This document shows, in pieces, positions 15,728 to 23,459 of a stretch of 37,005 nucleotides of DNA. The position numbers and the translations under genes are program-made. This stretch comes from Oscillospiraceae bacterium (lineage in GTDB: Bacteria; Bacillota; Clostridia; Oscillospirales; Ruminococcaceae), in assembly GCA_017847995.1 (NCBI GenBank), contig JAGAPB010000097.1, forward strand, positions 1-37,005, in the 5' to 3' direction. Position 1 is the stretch's first letter; each line of letters opens with the position of its first letter. The notes under the pieces were generated by a model. The model searched no databases. It worked only from the letters and a program-made list of their open reading frames with translations, and was not told the DNA's origin.

Positions 15728-16687
15728 TCAAAAATCTCCGGGGCGAATGACAATATCTTCTTTGGATAGTTTGCTCCAATCAAACAGGGGGAGCAGTTCC
15801 TGGGCCGAGATGGGTTCCTCCCGTTCCAGCAGGCCGCAGCGGTGGGCCAGCCGCCCGATAATGACCTCTGGAGAGGGATAGCGGCTCCGCAGCTCACCCA
15901 GATCCAGGTCGGCCTCCCGCTTGGAAAGGCGTCGGCCGTCGGGGGCCACCAGCATGGGGATGTGGAAATACTGGGGCGTTGGGGCGCCCAGCAGTTCATA
16001 CAGGTAGTTCTGGCGGGGGATGCTGCCCAACAGGTCGCGGCCCCGCACCACCTGGTTGACCCCCATCAGGATATCATCCACAATGACACAAAGCTGGTAG
16101 GCATAAACCCCGTCGCTGCGGCGCAGAATGAAGTCACCGCAGTTTTGGGCCAGGTTTTCGCCCCCGGGGCCGTAGTGACCGTCCACATAATGGTATTCCC
16201 GGTCGGGTACCACAAGGCGGAGGGCCGGGGCGCGTTTTTTGCTTTTTTCGGCCAGTTCTTCGGCGCTTAAATGGCGGCAGGTGCCGGCATAGACCACGCT
16301 GCCGTCGCTGAAGTGGGGTGCGTTGGCGGCATGTATTTCGGCACGGCTGCAGAAGCAGGGATAGACCAGCCCCTTTTCTTCCAGCATAGCCAGTTTTTCG
16401 GCGTAAATATCAAAGCGGTCACTTTGGTAATAGGGAAAGTTTGGGCCGCCGATGTCGGGGCCTTCGTCCCAATCAAGCCCCAGCCAGCGCAGGTCGTCAA
16501 TGAGCACCGCGGCATTTTGTTTGGTGCAGCGCAGGGTGTCCAGGTCCTCGATGCGCAGCACCAGGCTGCCCCCGGCGCTGCGGGCCGAAAGCCAGCAGAT
16601 GATGGCACAAAAAATATTGCCCAGATGCATGCGGCCGCTGGGGCTGGGGGCAAAGCGGCCCCGTACCGGCTGGGTTGTGTTTGGCAT
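15728..16687 (-). CDS. gluQ: Glutamyl-Q tRNA(Asp) synthetase
   Basis: The enzyme attaches glutamate to the queuosine base in the anticodon of tRNA-Asp. It is a shortened glutamyl-tRNA synthetase without the anticodon-binding half; 319 residues fits. Seen: RFAPSPSGRMHLGN (HIGH-type motif) near residue 10, RIEDLDTLR near 46, four zinc ligands in CFCSR and YAGTCRHL (near 111-137), and the degraded KMSKS loop DGRRLSKREADLDLG near 252. GGAGG precedes the ATG. It is the first gene of a likely gluQ-fbp-araD unit with a promoter at 16724. Confidence 0.95.
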   Translation of the reverse strand: MPNTTQPVRGRFAPSPSGRMHLGNIFCAIICWLSARSAGGSLVLRIEDLDTLRCTKQNAAVLIDDLRWLGLDWDEGPDIGGPNFPYYQSDRFDIYAEKLAMLEEKGLVYPCFCSRAEIHAANAPHFSDGSVVYAGTCRHLSAEELAEKSKKRAPALRLVVPDREYHYVDGHYGPGGENLAQNCGDFILRRSDGVYAYQLCVIVDDILMGVNQVVRGRDLLGSIPRQNYLYELLGAPTPQYFHIPMLVAPDGRRLSKREADLDLGELRSRYPSPEVIIGRLAHRCGLLEREEPISAQELLPLFDWSKLSKEDIVIRPGDF

Positions 16688-16723
16688 ATGGGGCCTCCTT
16701 TGCGTGATAATCTCTCTGCTATT

Positions 16724-16732
16724 ATTCTATCA
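16724..16732 (-). promoter_or_regulatory. Extended -10 promoter of gluQ
   Basis: The minus strand reads TGATAGAAT, an extended -10 (TGnTAnAAT). No good -35 is seen; the place where it would lie borders the T-rich tail of the preceding terminator. Confidence 0.5.
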
Positions 16733-16757
16733 CTCTTTTTGGGGGAAAGAAAGAGCA

Positions 16758-16791
16758 AAAAGCCCCCGCAAAACGGTTTTGCGGGGGCTTT
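16758..16791 (-). terminator. Terminator of the acetamidase-like gene
   Basis: AAAGCCCCCGCAAAAC paired with GTTTTGCGGGGGCTTT gives a long stem with a tiny loop, followed on the minus strand by TTTTTGCTCTTTCTTT. It lies just past the stop at 16796. Confidence 0.9.
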
Positions 16792-16795
16792 GGGG

Positions 16796-17713
16796 TTATT
16801 CGGCAAAATTGGGGTCGGGTTTGAGGTATTTGCGGTTGATCTTGCAGACCACGGTGTACATGGGGCTGACATAAACGCTGCAGCGGCTTTCCAGCACCTG
16901 GCCCAGCAGCAGATAGGCCTCCTTTTCGCAGAAGCCGTATTCGGCCACCATGCGCTTGATGAGCAGGCCGGCGGCGGTGGCAAAGCTCTGCTTTACGTCG
17001 GTTTCGCAGGCGGCAACCATCAGATAGTCTTCGTTATCCAGCCAGATCCAGTCGAAGTGGTCGGGGCGGTCCCGCAGCTCCACCTTCAGGGTGACCTTGG
17101 CCTGACATTCGATGCCGCCGCCGCGGCAGATTTCGCCGTCGCCCATGATGGCGTGGCAGTCACCGATGTGCAGCAGGGCGCCGGCACATTCCACCGGCAG
17201 GGTGATGGTGGTGCCGGGGCAGACCTCCTGCAGGTCCATGTTGCCGCCGGTGCGTACCGCCAGGGCATTGGTGACAGAACCTTCGGCCGGGGCAGTGGCC
17301 ACCACCCCCACCATGGGGATGACCGGCAGCTTGAGTTCATCGCTCCACTGTACAAAGCCATCCCGGATGCGCACCGTTTTGGTCACGACATCCCATTCGT
17401 TGGGGATGATCATTTGGGAAAGATCATTGCGCCAGCCGGCAAAGCCGGTGTAGCCCAGCTCCTCCGGTTCCACCGAAAGGATGGTCACTTCCAGAAGCTG
17501 ACCGGGGCGGGCGCCCTCCACCTCCACCACATTGCAGTAGTTGGGGCCTTTGGTGATGGCGGGGCTCCAGCGGTCCTCCGCGGTTTGCAGCCAGCCGCCG
17601 CCGCAAAGCTGGGTCTCGACACAAAATACTTCGCCGGGCTGCACCCTGGCAGCGGGGGCGTTCTCTTTGCTTTGGCAGTTGTAGATGCCGGTATCGCGGG
17701 TGATCACTTTCAT
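16796..17713 (-). CDS. Acetamidase/formamidase family protein
   Basis: The 305-residue protein belongs to the FmdA/AmdA family, metal-dependent amidases that release ammonia from formamide, acetamide or similar small amides. Seen: GPNYCNVVEVEGARPGQLLEVTIL near residue 55 and the hallmark LHIGDCHAIMGDGEICRGGGIE near 182, whose His and Asp residues bind metal. Length is short of FmdA (about 400) but normal for the bacterial short form. GGAGGG precedes the ATG. It sits directly behind the terminator of the sugar operon, with its own promoter built into that terminator. No nitrogen-metabolism genes are adjacent, so the amide it uses is unknown. Confidence 0.9.
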   Translation of the reverse strand: MKVITRDTGIYNCQSKENAPAARVQPGEVFCVETQLCGGGWLQTAEDRWSPAITKGPNYCNVVEVEGARPGQLLEVTILSVEPEELGYTGFAGWRNDLSQMIIPNEWDVVTKTVRIRDGFVQWSDELKLPVIPMVGVVATAPAEGSVTNALAVRTGGNMDLQEVCPGTTITLPVECAGALLHIGDCHAIMGDGEICRGGGIECQAKVTLKVELRDRPDHFDWIWLDNEDYLMVAACETDVKQSFATAAGLLIKRMVAEYGFCEKEAYLLLGQVLESRCSVYVSPMYTVVCKINRKYLKPDPNFAE

Positions 17714-17741
17714 TCTGGAACCCTCCCTGGTAAAAAATAAA

Positions 17742-17767
17742 GGCCGCAGAGACTTCTCTCTACGGCC
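17742..17767 (-). terminator. Terminator of the sugar operon
   Basis: The stem GGCCG-T-AGAGA/TCTCT-G-CGGCC has one T-G pair and a short loop, and is followed on the minus strand by TTTATTTTTTACC. It is 40 bases past the dhaL stop. Confidence 0.88.
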
Positions 17768-17768
17768 A

Positions 17769-17797
17769 ATTTTACGCTATAAAATTTGCAAAGTCAA
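17769..17797 (-). promoter_or_regulatory. Promoter of the acetamidase-like gene, abutting the terminator
   Basis: The minus strand has TTGACT, 17 bases, TAAAAT. The -10 ends one base before the terminator stem, so the expected start (near 17761) falls inside its first arm. Confidence 0.75.
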
Positions 17798-17807
17798 CGA
17801 ACTCGGC

Positions 17808-18437
17808 TTAGAAAGTCTGGGTCAGTGCTTTGTAGAACAGAGAACCAACGATGGCACCCTGGTCGGCAATGCCGACCAGCTTGGCGCGATGAACCACAGC
17901 CTTTCCGTATACGTGAACCATATCCTTGGTGGCTTCCACGCCCTGCAGGGCAGCTTCGTAGGCCTTGTTGGCAATGGCGGCAAAATCTTCGCCGGCATCG
18001 GCAGCGGCACGGGCAGCGTCAGCAGCGGGCTTCAGCGAGTCAAGGATGGTGCGTTCGCCGGGGTTGGCCTTGCCGCGTTCCTGCAGACCTGCGTAGTAGC
18101 ATTCGCAGAATACGGCAAAATCTTCGGTGGTCAGCTCGGTCTTGCCCTTGAGAGCCTTGGCAGCCTTCAGGAAGCCGCTGCCCATCAGGGTGCCCATGGT
18201 GGAGGGAACGATCTTGGCAATGCCGGAACCTACGGTAAACAGCAGCTTGCCCAGGTCGGCTTCAGCGCTTTCGTTGGCGATGCGGGCTGCTTCGGCAAAG
18301 CCCTTGGACATGGTCAGACCCAGGTCGCCGTCGCCGCAGAAGGCGTCCAGCTCAACCAGGTAGTCCTTGTTTTCTGCCATGATGGCAGCAGCGTTGTTGA
18401 TAAACTTAACAACCAATTCTCTGGTCATAACGCTCAT
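17808..18437 (-). CDS. dhaL: DhaL-like dihydroxyacetone kinase ADP/ATP-binding subunit
   Basis: DhaL carries the nucleotide in two-subunit dihydroxyacetone kinases and phosphorylates the ketose bound covalently on DhaK. The 209-residue length is normal. The Mg-binding aspartates are present in LDAFCGDGDLGLTM (near residue 30), as is GERTILDSLKPAADAA near 126. Two stretches depart from the usual: the phosphate loop reads STMGTLMGSGFL instead of a GxSGxLxGT type, and the last loop reads ADQGAIVGSLFYKAL instead of DPGAxS. The enzyme may thus act on another small ketose. It is the last gene of the sugar operon, 74 bases after dhaK; AAGGAG is eleven bases before the ATG. Confidence 0.85.
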   Translation of the reverse strand: MSVMTRELVVKFINNAAAIMAENKDYLVELDAFCGDGDLGLTMSKGFAEAARIANESAEADLGKLLFTVGSGIAKIVPSTMGTLMGSGFLKAAKALKGKTELTTEDFAVFCECYYAGLQERGKANPGERTILDSLKPAADAARAAADAGEDFAAIANKAYEAALQGVEATKDMVHVYGKAVVHRAKLVGIADQGAIVGSLFYKALTQTF

Positions 18438-18475
18438 TTCAATTACATCTCCTTACGTTTCTGTTTGAAAAGACA

Positions 18476-18499
18476 GGGGATGAGCCAAAGCCCATCCCC
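18476..18499 (-). other. Hairpin between dhaK and dhaL
   Basis: A seven-pair GGGGATG/CATCCCC stem sits in the 74-base gap. On the minus strand it is followed by a modest TGTCTTTT, so it could weakly attenuate transcription into dhaL or protect the dhaK message. Confidence 0.5.
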
Positions 18500-18511
18500 T
18501 TGGTTTTTTGT

Positions 18512-19516
18512 TTAGAGCTGGGGCTGAGAGATAAAGGGAGTGTGGCAGGGCATCTTCAGATACTTTTTCAATTCTTCGTCAACCTTCATGACGCTGATAG
18601 AAACACCGATCATGTCCATCGAAGTGGCGCATTCACCGGCCTTGGTGTAAACGCACTTGATACCCTTTTCTTCCAGGATCTGATTGATGCGGCGGAACAT
18701 GATGTACAGTTCTTCCAGAGGAGTGCCGCCCAGGCCGTTGACCAGAACAGCAACTTCGTCGCCGGACTGATAGGGCAGATCGGGCAGAATGCGTTCCATC
18801 ATGTAGTCAACGATCTGATCAGCGGGCTTCAGTTCGGTAACTTCAACACCGGGTTCGCCGTGGATACCCATGCCCAGTTCCATCTGGCCGGGTTCAACGC
18901 TGAAGTTGGCCTTGCCGTTTTCGGGAATGACGCAGGGGGACAGGGCTACGCCGAAGGTGCGAACGTTGTCGGCAGCCTTCTGGGCTACGCGGGCAACTTC
19001 TTCCAGGGGCAGCATGCAGTCGGCAGCACCGCCGGCGCACTTGAATACAAAGTAGATGCCGGCTACACCGCGGCGCTTGCTTTCTTCGCCCTGGGGAGCG
19101 GAAGCAACGTCATCGGCACCCAGAACATGCATGACCTTGATGTCGTCAAAGTCAACCAGTTCCTGGGCCATTTCAAAGTTCATGATGTCGCCGGTGTAGT
19201 TGCCGTAGATGTACAGCACGCCTGCGCCGGAGTCGATTTCACGGGTAACAGCAGCCATCTGGTCAGCGCTGGGGGACTGGAACACGCCGCCAATGGAAGC
19301 GCCGTCCAGCAGACCTTCGCCTACATAACCCATGAACAGGGGCAGGTGGCCGGAGCCGCCGCCGGTGGCAATGCCTACCTTGCCTTCCTTCTTCTTGGTG
19401 GAAACGTAGCAGCGCAGGTCGCCGTCAACGTACTTTACCAGATCGGGATGGGCAGCGTAAACGCCCTCAAGCATTTCGTCAACATAATTTTCGGGGTTGT
19501 TCAGAATTCTCTGCAT
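18512..19516 (-). CDS. dhaK: DhaK-like dihydroxyacetone kinase substrate-binding subunit
   Basis: DhaK binds a small ketose through a hemiaminal bond to a histidine. The 334-residue protein shows GGGSGHLPLFMGYVGEGLLDGA near residue 52 (with the general-base His of GSGH), YGNYTGDIMNFEMA near 107 (catalytic Asp), and MGIHGEPGVEV near 214, containing the His that binds substrate. Canonical DhaK has KNYTGD and GSGHEP; here they are GNYTGD and GSGHLP. The active-site residues are therefore kept, but the surroundings differ, leaving room for a substrate such as erythrulose. It follows the second permease gene by 39 bases. AGGAGG precedes the ATG. Confidence 0.9.
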   Translation of the reverse strand: MQRILNNPENYVDEMLEGVYAAHPDLVKYVDGDLRCYVSTKKKEGKVGIATGGGSGHLPLFMGYVGEGLLDGASIGGVFQSPSADQMAAVTREIDSGAGVLYIYGNYTGDIMNFEMAQELVDFDDIKVMHVLGADDVASAPQGEESKRRGVAGIYFVFKCAGGAADCMLPLEEVARVAQKAADNVRTFGVALSPCVIPENGKANFSVEPGQMELGMGIHGEPGVEVTELKPADQIVDYMMERILPDLPYQSGDEVAVLVNGLGGTPLEELYIMFRRINQILEEKGIKCVYTKAGECATSMDMIGVSISVMKVDEELKKYLKMPCHTPFISQPQL

Positions 19517-19555
19517 AATGGTACCTCCTAAAAATTTGATTGAGGATCGACTTTT

Positions 19556-20617
19556 TTAGTTGTTTTCGGCAGCGGCGGCAGCCTTTTCGGCGGCACGCTT
19601 GGCGGCTGCGGCAGCTCTCTTCTTCTTTTCGGCAGCCTTGTCACCATAGTAGTTGATGATCATGGCGGCGATCAGAACGAAGCCCCAGATAAAGGTCTTG
19701 AAGTAGCTGTCGGCACGCATCATGTTGAAGCCGCTGGACAGGAACTGCAGGGTCAGGATGGCCATTACAATGCCGGGAACCTTGCCGAAACCACCGTTGG
19801 GGTTGATGCCGCCCAGGATGGCAACCAGCAGACACTGCAGGATGTAGGAAGAGCCGTAAGAGGCCTTGGCGGAGGTTACGCGGGAGGACAGGATGATACC
19901 GCCGATGGCAGCCAGCAGGCCGCCGGCCATGTGGGTGCGGATGATGGTCATATCGGTGCTGATACCGGCAAAGCGGGCAGCCTTGCGGTTGGTACCAACC
20001 AGGTACAGTTCCATACCGAAGGTCTTCTTCTGCAGGAAGATGGTGAAGATGACCATTACGACCAGGAAGATGATCAGAGGAACGGGGATGCCGGCGATGT
20101 AACCGGCGCCGATGAAGGCATAGGCTTCGGGGGTGAAGATGGCAGCACCGTCGGTCAGGCCAACGCCCAGGCCGGCAAATACTTCCATGGCGCCCAGGGT
20201 GGCGATCATGGCGGGGATACCCAGCTTGGCGATGAGCAGGCCGTTGAAGGTGCCGCAGATGCAGCCGATTACCATGGCTACAACACAGCCGATGACCACG
20301 GCGAGGCCGCCGTTCATGCCGCCTTCCACCAGCTTGTTCATCAGCAGGGCAGCGATGATGGTGGAGATGTTACCAACACTTACAACCGAAAGGTCGATAC
20401 CGCCCAGCAGCATGCCCAGCGAAACAGCCAGGGCAAAGATGCCGATTTCGGGGAACTGGAACATCATGGACTTCATGTTGTTCCAGGTGGGGAACTTGTC
20501 GGGAACCAGAATGCACATCAGGATGAAGGAGCCCAACATGATGAAGAACAAACGGGTCAGCTGAGCGTCGTCAGCCATAACCTTCTTCAGGTCGTTCGCG
20601 TTAAACTTCTTAGCCAT
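19556..20617 (-). CDS. Sugar ABC transporter permease (RbsC family), second copy
   Basis: This is one half of a heteromeric membrane channel for a monosaccharide importer of the ribose/xylose/AI-2 class. The 353-residue protein has eight to ten membrane helices and the family sequence GGIDLSVVSVGNISTIIAALLM near residue 68. GLLIAKLGIPAMIATLGAM (near 126) and GILGGINPNGGFGKVPG (near 270) are also present. It ends in a 30-residue Lys/Ala tail (KKKRAAAAAKRAAEKAAAAA) that RbsC proteins usually lack. Its ATG overlaps the stop of the first permease gene by eight bases, with AAGGAGG upstream. Confidence 0.95.
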   Translation of the reverse strand: MAKKFNANDLKKVMADDAQLTRLFFIMLGSFILMCILVPDKFPTWNNMKSMMFQFPEIGIFALAVSLGMLLGGIDLSVVSVGNISTIIAALLMNKLVEGGMNGGLAVVIGCVVAMVIGCICGTFNGLLIAKLGIPAMIATLGAMEVFAGLGVGLTDGAAIFTPEAYAFIGAGYIAGIPVPLIIFLVVMVIFTIFLQKKTFGMELYLVGTNRKAARFAGISTDMTIIRTHMAGGLLAAIGGIILSSRVTSAKASYGSSYILQCLLVAILGGINPNGGFGKVPGIVMAILTLQFLSSGFNMMRADSYFKTFIWGFVLIAAMIINYYGDKAAEKKKRAAAAAKRAAEKAAAAAENN

Positions 20618-21635
20618 TTACGACTCCTCCTTCCTCTTCTTCGGTCATAACGGGTGCGATCTTGCGGCTTGCACGCAGTGCCTGGTAAGCCGAGACAGCG
20701 GTACCGATTACGATGATCAGACCCAGAACGAAGCGCTGCCAGGTGGCGGTGATGCCAACCAGGATCAGCGAGTTCTTGGCGATGGTGATAACAGCCAGAC
20801 CCAGGCAGGTGCCAAGCACGGTGCCGCGGCCGCCGCTGATGGTGGTACCGCCCAGAACTACGGCGGCAATGATCATCATTTCGCAGCCCATCAGGTCGGT
20901 GGGGATGCACATCTGAGACTGAATGGCGTGGATGATGCCAGCCAGACCACCGGCCATGCCGATGAAGGTGTAGGTGAATACTATGGTGCGCTTTACGGGA
21001 TAACCGGCACGCTCAGCCGAGGTGCGGTCGCCGCCGATGGCGAAAATGGTGCGGCCCAGCATGGTCTTGTTGAGGATGAACCATACAACGAGAGCCATGG
21101 CGACCATGAACACAAAGGTCCAGGGCAGGGCAGCCGAGGTGGTGTCATTGGTAACGCGGAAAATTTCCATCTTACCAAAGGCTTCCAGAGGGGGTTCCAG
21201 ACGGTTAACGGGCTTGGAACCAACCAGCCAAACCAGCAGGCCATGGTACAAACTGGAGGTACCCAGAGTAACAATGAAGGCGGGCAGGTCAAACTTGGTG
21301 ATGATCAGACCGTTGATGAGGCCCAGGAGGGTGCCGATGAGGGCGGCAGCCAGGATGGGGATGAACACAGGGCCGTCGTAGCCCATGCTCTCCAGGGTCT
21401 TGGTGGTCAGGTACATGGAGCAAACTGCAACGGCGGGGAAGGCAACGTCGATGCCGCCGATGATGATGCCCATCATCAGGGCGAAGGCCATGATGCCGTT
21501 AACAGTGGCATTTCGGAACAGGTTCACGATATTAGGAGCGCTGAAGAACACGGGATTGATGATGCCGATGACCAGGCACAGAGCAATAACGGTGAGCGCT
21601 ACATAGGTCTCGTGAGTCTTAAAAAGCTTTTTCAC
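20610..21635 (-). CDS. Sugar ABC transporter permease (RbsC family), first copy
   Basis: The 341-residue partner permease has about ten membrane helices, with GIIIGGIDVAFPAVAV near residue 57, GLIITKFDLPAFIVTLGTSS near 109 and GCEMMIIAAVVLGGTTISGGRGTV near 247, the usual RbsC-type motifs. It starts with GTG; AAAGGA lies eleven bases before it. Two different permeases suggest a heterodimer like those of LsrC-LsrD and some pentose or polyol importers. It follows the ATPase gene by 40 bases and overlaps the next permease gene. Confidence 0.95.
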   Translation of the reverse strand: MKKLFKTHETYVALTVIALCLVIGIINPVFFSAPNIVNLFRNATVNGIMAFALMMGIIIGGIDVAFPAVAVCSMYLTTKTLESMGYDGPVFIPILAAALIGTLLGLINGLIITKFDLPAFIVTLGTSSLYHGLLVWLVGSKPVNRLEPPLEAFGKMEIFRVTNDTTSAALPWTFVFMVAMALVVWFILNKTMLGRTIFAIGGDRTSAERAGYPVKRTIVFTYTFIGMAGGLAGIIHAIQSQMCIPTDLMGCEMMIIAAVVLGGTTISGGRGTVLGTCLGLAVITIAKNSLILVGITATWQRFVLGLIIVIGTAVSAYQALRASRKIAPVMTEEEEGGVVNG

Positions 21636-21675
21636 CGATAATCATTCCTTTCATTTTTTAGTAGTAGACACTCAC

Positions 21676-23166
21676 TCAGGATTCGCTGAGCTTGGCAGCC
21701 AAAGACTGTTCGGTCAGGTCGGTTACGGGATGTTCTTCCACGATGCGGCCCTTCTTCATGATAAGTACACGGCTGCAGGTCTGCAGAACTTCGGGAATGT
21801 CGTCGGAGATGACGATAACGCCCATGCCGTTCTGTGCCAGCTTGCGGGCGTAGGCCTGGATGTCGGTCTTGGAGCCGATGTCAACACCTACGGTGGGGCA
21901 GTTCAGAATCAGCACGCGGGGCTGGGGTTCCAGCCACTTGGCGATAACGACCTTCTGCTGGTTGCCACCGGAAAGAGCCTGTGCGGGCAGCTTGCCGGAG
22001 GGGGTCTTGATCTTCAGTTCATCGATCCAGTCATCAACCGAGCCTTCGATCTTCTTGTTGTCGATCATGCCGGACTTGGTCAGGTTGCGCTTGATAACAG
22101 GAGCGATGATGTTGCGGGAGATGGTGTGGGGCAGGAACAGACCTTCGGTCAGACGGTCTTCGGGAACATAGCCGATGCCCAGGTCGATGGCGTCGGTAAC
22201 GCTCTTGAGGACAACTTCCTTGCCATCCATATAGATCTTGCCTTCGGTCAGCTGTTCCAGGCCAAACAGGGCGCGGGCCAGTTCGCTTCGGCCGGAACCG
22301 AGCAGACCGGTGATGCCCAGGATTTCGCCGGGATACAGTTCGAAGGAAACACCCTTGAACAGGGTCTTGATGCCGATGTTGTCCACCTTCATCAGGCAGT
22401 CGCCGGCAATGTTGGGCTTTTCGTAATAGCTTTCCTTGATCTTGCGGCCGGTCATGTAGTAGATGAACTTTTCGCGGTCAAAGTCGGCCATATCACCTTC
22501 GATGACCTTTTCGCCGCTGCGCAGGATGGTCAGCTTTTCGCAGATCTCAAAAACTTCTTCCAGCTTGTGAGAAACGAAGATGATGGTGATGCCCTTGGCC
22601 TGCAGGTCGCGGACTACCTTGAACAGGGCGTCAACTTCCTTCTTGGTCAGAGCGGTGGTAGGTTCGTCCATGATGAGCAGCTTGGCATCCTGCAGCAAAG
22701 CGCGGCAGATGGCAACCAACTGCTTATCGGCAACGGGCAGGTCGCCCACCAGGGCGTCCAGGTCCATTTTTACATTAACCATGTCAAGGGCCTTCTGGGC
22801 CTTGGCACGGATCGATTTCCAGTCAACAAATTTTTTGCCGTCCATTCTTTCGGAGGGCATTGCAATATTCTCAGCAACAGTCAGGTTCGGGAAAATGGAA
22901 AAGTCCTGATAGATGATCTGAATGCCTTCATCGATGGCCTGCTGAGGGGTCATCTTGCTATAGGTCTTTCCACCAATTTCAATAGAGCCGCTATCGGGCG
23001 TATAATAGCCCGAGATGATCTTGATCAGGGTAGATTTGCCGCCGCCGTTTTAGCCGGCCAGGCAGCGAGTCTCACCCTCCATGATCTCCATGTCGATGTC
23101 TTTCAAAGCCTGTACGCCGCCAAAGGACTTACAGATACCCGAAAGCTTCATGAATACCTTGGACAT
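21676..23166 (-). pseudogene. Sugar ABC transporter ATPase (RbsA/MglA type) with an in-frame TAA in Walker A
   Basis: The reading frame has a perfect ribosome site (GGAGGAG) before the ATG at 23166 and would make 496 residues, the normal RbsA size. Codon 39 (23050-23052) is TAA, inside the first Walker A motif, which otherwise reads AG-stop-NGGGKSTL where Glu is expected; one G-to-T change from GAA explains it. The rest of the frame is intact: first-domain Walker B LLIMDEPTTAL, and a second domain with GLLGSGRSEL and LILNCPTVGVDIG, both typical degenerate forms. Translation could restart at codon 72 (22953) but would lack the only complete ATP site. This is either a recent null mutation or a base error. 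Confidence 0.85.
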
Positions 23167-23459
23167 ATAATTTCTCCTCCCCCACCCCTTGATTTTGTTT
23201 CATACAAGTCAGTGGTAAAATATACCCTTTTACCCACCGGCAGGGGTCTTAAAACATAAAAAGCCCCCATAGCAGGTATACCAATCGGCACTACATGCTA
23301 CAGCGGCTGTTCACCGGTTTTGGGGCGACATAAGGGTTGTGCCGCACACTTATTTCAAGCCAAGCGCCAGTCTTTTTTACGGGGATACCGGCCACAGGCG
23401 TGCCTGCGGCCGGTATCATGCGGTTAAACCGCGTTAATTAATTCAAACTAAGCTTCTAA
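23167..23459 (-). promoter_or_regulatory. Structured intercistronic region between the binding-protein and ATPase genes
   Basis: The 293 bases encode nothing I can see. Reading along the minus strand they form a small hairpin (23420-23432), a very strong one (23384-23417, GATACCGGCC/GGCCGGTATC plus an inner CAGG/CCTG stem), a branched terminator-like structure (23263-23326), and a GGTAAAA/TTTTACC hairpin (23212-23232). Such regions commonly keep the binding-protein message far more abundant than the channel message. Confidence 0.6.
23263..23326 (-). terminator. Attenuator-like terminator upstream of the ATPase gene
   Basis: GCCCCA pairs with TGGGGGC, enclosing TAGCA/TGCTA and a small GTGCC/GGTAT hairpin. 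TTTTTATGTTTT follows on the minus strand. It should let only part of the transcripts pass. Confidence 0.55.

Noticed and set aside
23050..23052. Stop-codon recoding as an explanation for the TAA in the ATPase gene
   Set aside because: Known recoding uses TGA (selenocysteine) or TAG (pyrrolysine), TAA ends many other genes here, and no recoding element is seen.
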